6,497 bases of DNA. It comes from Chloroflexota bacterium. Its GTDB lineage: Bacteria; Chloroflexota; UBA6077. The DNA is taken from the NCBI GenBank assembly GCA_021806765.1, contig JAJZQR010000308.1, positions 1 through 6,497 on the forward strand, given 5' to 3'. The position numbers and the translations under genes are program-made. Shown here piece by piece: positions 5,708-6,497 of the stretch. The first letter of the stretch is position 1. Every line of letters starts with the position of its first letter. A model generated the notes under the pieces. The model was not told the origin of the DNA. It saw nothing but the letters and a program-made list of their open reading frames with translations, and did not search any database.

Positions 5708-6247
5708 TCAGTGGTGGGGCGAGTGGGTCTTCTCCTCCGCTCGGGATTCGGCACGGCTCTCTTTGCCCCGCACGGTGGGGCCGGTTTCCTGAACCATGAG
5801 CGCGTCCCTTCCGTAGCGGACTCGCTCGTCTGCAGGCAGACTCTTCCTGTTGCCCGTTAGTTCGGACATGAAGCCAGTGCTCAGTTGGTAGCCGATGATG
5901 GAGAAGTTATCGGGATCGACCTCTACCTCAGCCACAGTCCCTATTATTTCCCCTTTGTCGGTCAGAGCCTTCGTTCCCTTCAGCTTAGTCAGGTAGATCT
6001 CGCCGTCGCCTCGAACGGGATGCTCTCCTCGAAGTACTTCGGCGTCCGTGATGGTAACGGCGTCCCTGCCGATAGAGTGAATGTTCTTCACGGAGACGAC
6101 CTTGTCGGCCCCTCCCCCTGTGGGCCTGATGGAGAGTGCCACCACTCGCCGCCGGTTGGGGTCCAGCACCAGGTCGCGGACCGTGCCCTCCTTGGTGGCC
6201 TCGGCGATGCTGACCACCGCTATTCCACGCAATCGTGAGGCCTTCAT
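5708..6247 (-). CDS. PRC-barrel domain protein with two PRC repeats
   Basis: This is a 179-residue protein with two PRC-barrel-like domains. The first spans about residues 1-70 (MKASRLRGIAVVSIAEATKE, GTVRDLVLDPNRRRVVALSI at 21-40, a VVSVKNIHSIG segment at 50-60). The second spans about 84-155 (IYLTKLKGTKALTDKGEIIG at 84-103, VAEVEVDPDNFSIIGYQLST at 105-124, then LPADERVRYGRDALMV at 137-152). The last 25 or so residues are charged and His-rich and likely disordered. PRC barrels occur in RimM, in photosynthetic reaction-centre H subunits and in many small proteins of unknown role; this is one of the last group. An AGAGGAG site 7 nt before the ATG supports the start. It stands alone, converging on the palindromic element at 5585-5676. 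No promoter was recognised with confidence in the 250 bp upstream. Confidence 0.88.
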   Translation of the reverse strand: MKASRLRGIAVVSIAEATKEGTVRDLVLDPNRRRVVALSIRPTGGGADKVVSVKNIHSIGRDAVTITDAEVLRGEHPVRGDGEIYLTKLKGTKALTDKGEIIGTVAEVEVDPDNFSIIGYQLSTGFMSELTGNRKSLPADERVRYGRDALMVQETGPTVRGKESRAESRAEEKTHSPHH

Positions 6248-6442
6248 TTGTTGGCTCCTCTCGCTTAGTGTTGATCAAGCCGAACCAAGGTGGTCCGGTC
6301 GTGGGGCGAAAGCACTTCGCGTGCCGCACATTTGGGGACGGGGGACACCCGGCCGGCTTACCGGACTCGGGACGGTCGCAATGATGCGCTCAGTAGGGAT
6401 GGTTCACGAGGGCGGGTAGATAGAGTTACAGTCTATTGCCAA

Positions 6443-6497
6443 CGTCACCCCCAGCCTCTCCTTCGTCACCCCCGCGAAGGCGGGGGTCCAGGCATCC
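6443..6497. repeat. REP-like hairpin repeat at the right edge
   Basis: ACCCCCGC-GAAG-GCGGGGGT (6468-6487) is a perfect 8-bp-stem hairpin followed by CCAGGCATCC and cut by the window end. CGTCACCCCC occurs twice, at 6443-6452 and 6464-6473. The CGTCA...CCCGCGAAGGCGGG...TCCAGG arrangement matches a dispersed repeat type I recall from many bacterial genomes; it has not been searched. The rest of the stretch from 6248 holds no gene I can support. Confidence 0.65.

Noticed and set aside
6271..6278. TTGATCAA palindrome upstream of the PRC-barrel gene
   Set aside because: It is only 8 bp with no matching promoter elements at correct spacing; likely chance.

Overview
This is a GC-rich, gene-dense bacterial chromosomal window with nine complete or partial protein genes that are mostly housekeeping. 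Several genes use GTG or TTG starts behind strong Shine-Dalgarno sites. Together with the gene order (pgeF/ylmD - yggS/ylmE - yggT/ylmG), the C5-pathway hemL and a DUF2795 gene, this fits a GC-rich non-proteobacterial lineage. Chloroflexota-like is my guess from overall protein flavour, but the window has no 16S or other decisive marker.

Left end (1-1413, + strand): the C-terminal half of a PgeF/YlmD multicopper-oxidase-like purine nucleoside phosphorylase, an 8-nt overlap into the PLP-homeostasis protein YggS/YlmE, then the small membrane protein YggT/YlmG. This resembles the tail of the division-associated ylm cluster, with no sepF (ylmF) between ylmE and ylmG.

Middle left (1473-3620, - strand): a PNPOx-like/NimA-like FMN-binding protein, glutamate-1-semialdehyde aminomutase (hemL) and a DUF167/YggU protein run leftwards and converge on yggT. 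A perfect 42-bp palindrome sits at the convergence point and contains the stop codon of the DUF167 gene.

Middle right (3621-5463, + strand): a BlaI/MecI-type repressor is divergent from the NimA-like gene, has a good sigma70-like promoter, lacks an adjacent BlaR1-type sensor and is closed off by a strong hairpin. About 450 bp without a convincing gene follows, then a two-CBS-domain protein and a small DUF2795 protein, ending in a 17-bp-stem hairpin.

Right end (5464-6497): a non-coding stretch with a compound palindromic element, a two-domain PRC-barrel protein on the - strand converging on it, and a REP-like hairpin repeat at the extreme right edge.

Functional links: YggS and HemL are both PLP proteins, and the PNPOx-fold protein binds flavin, but the evidence for one pathway is only proximity. 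I see no defence system, prophage, integron, CRISPR or transposase. The most unusual content is the set of at least three unrelated palindromic repeat types, all placed at or between gene ends. I found no clear undescribed system.
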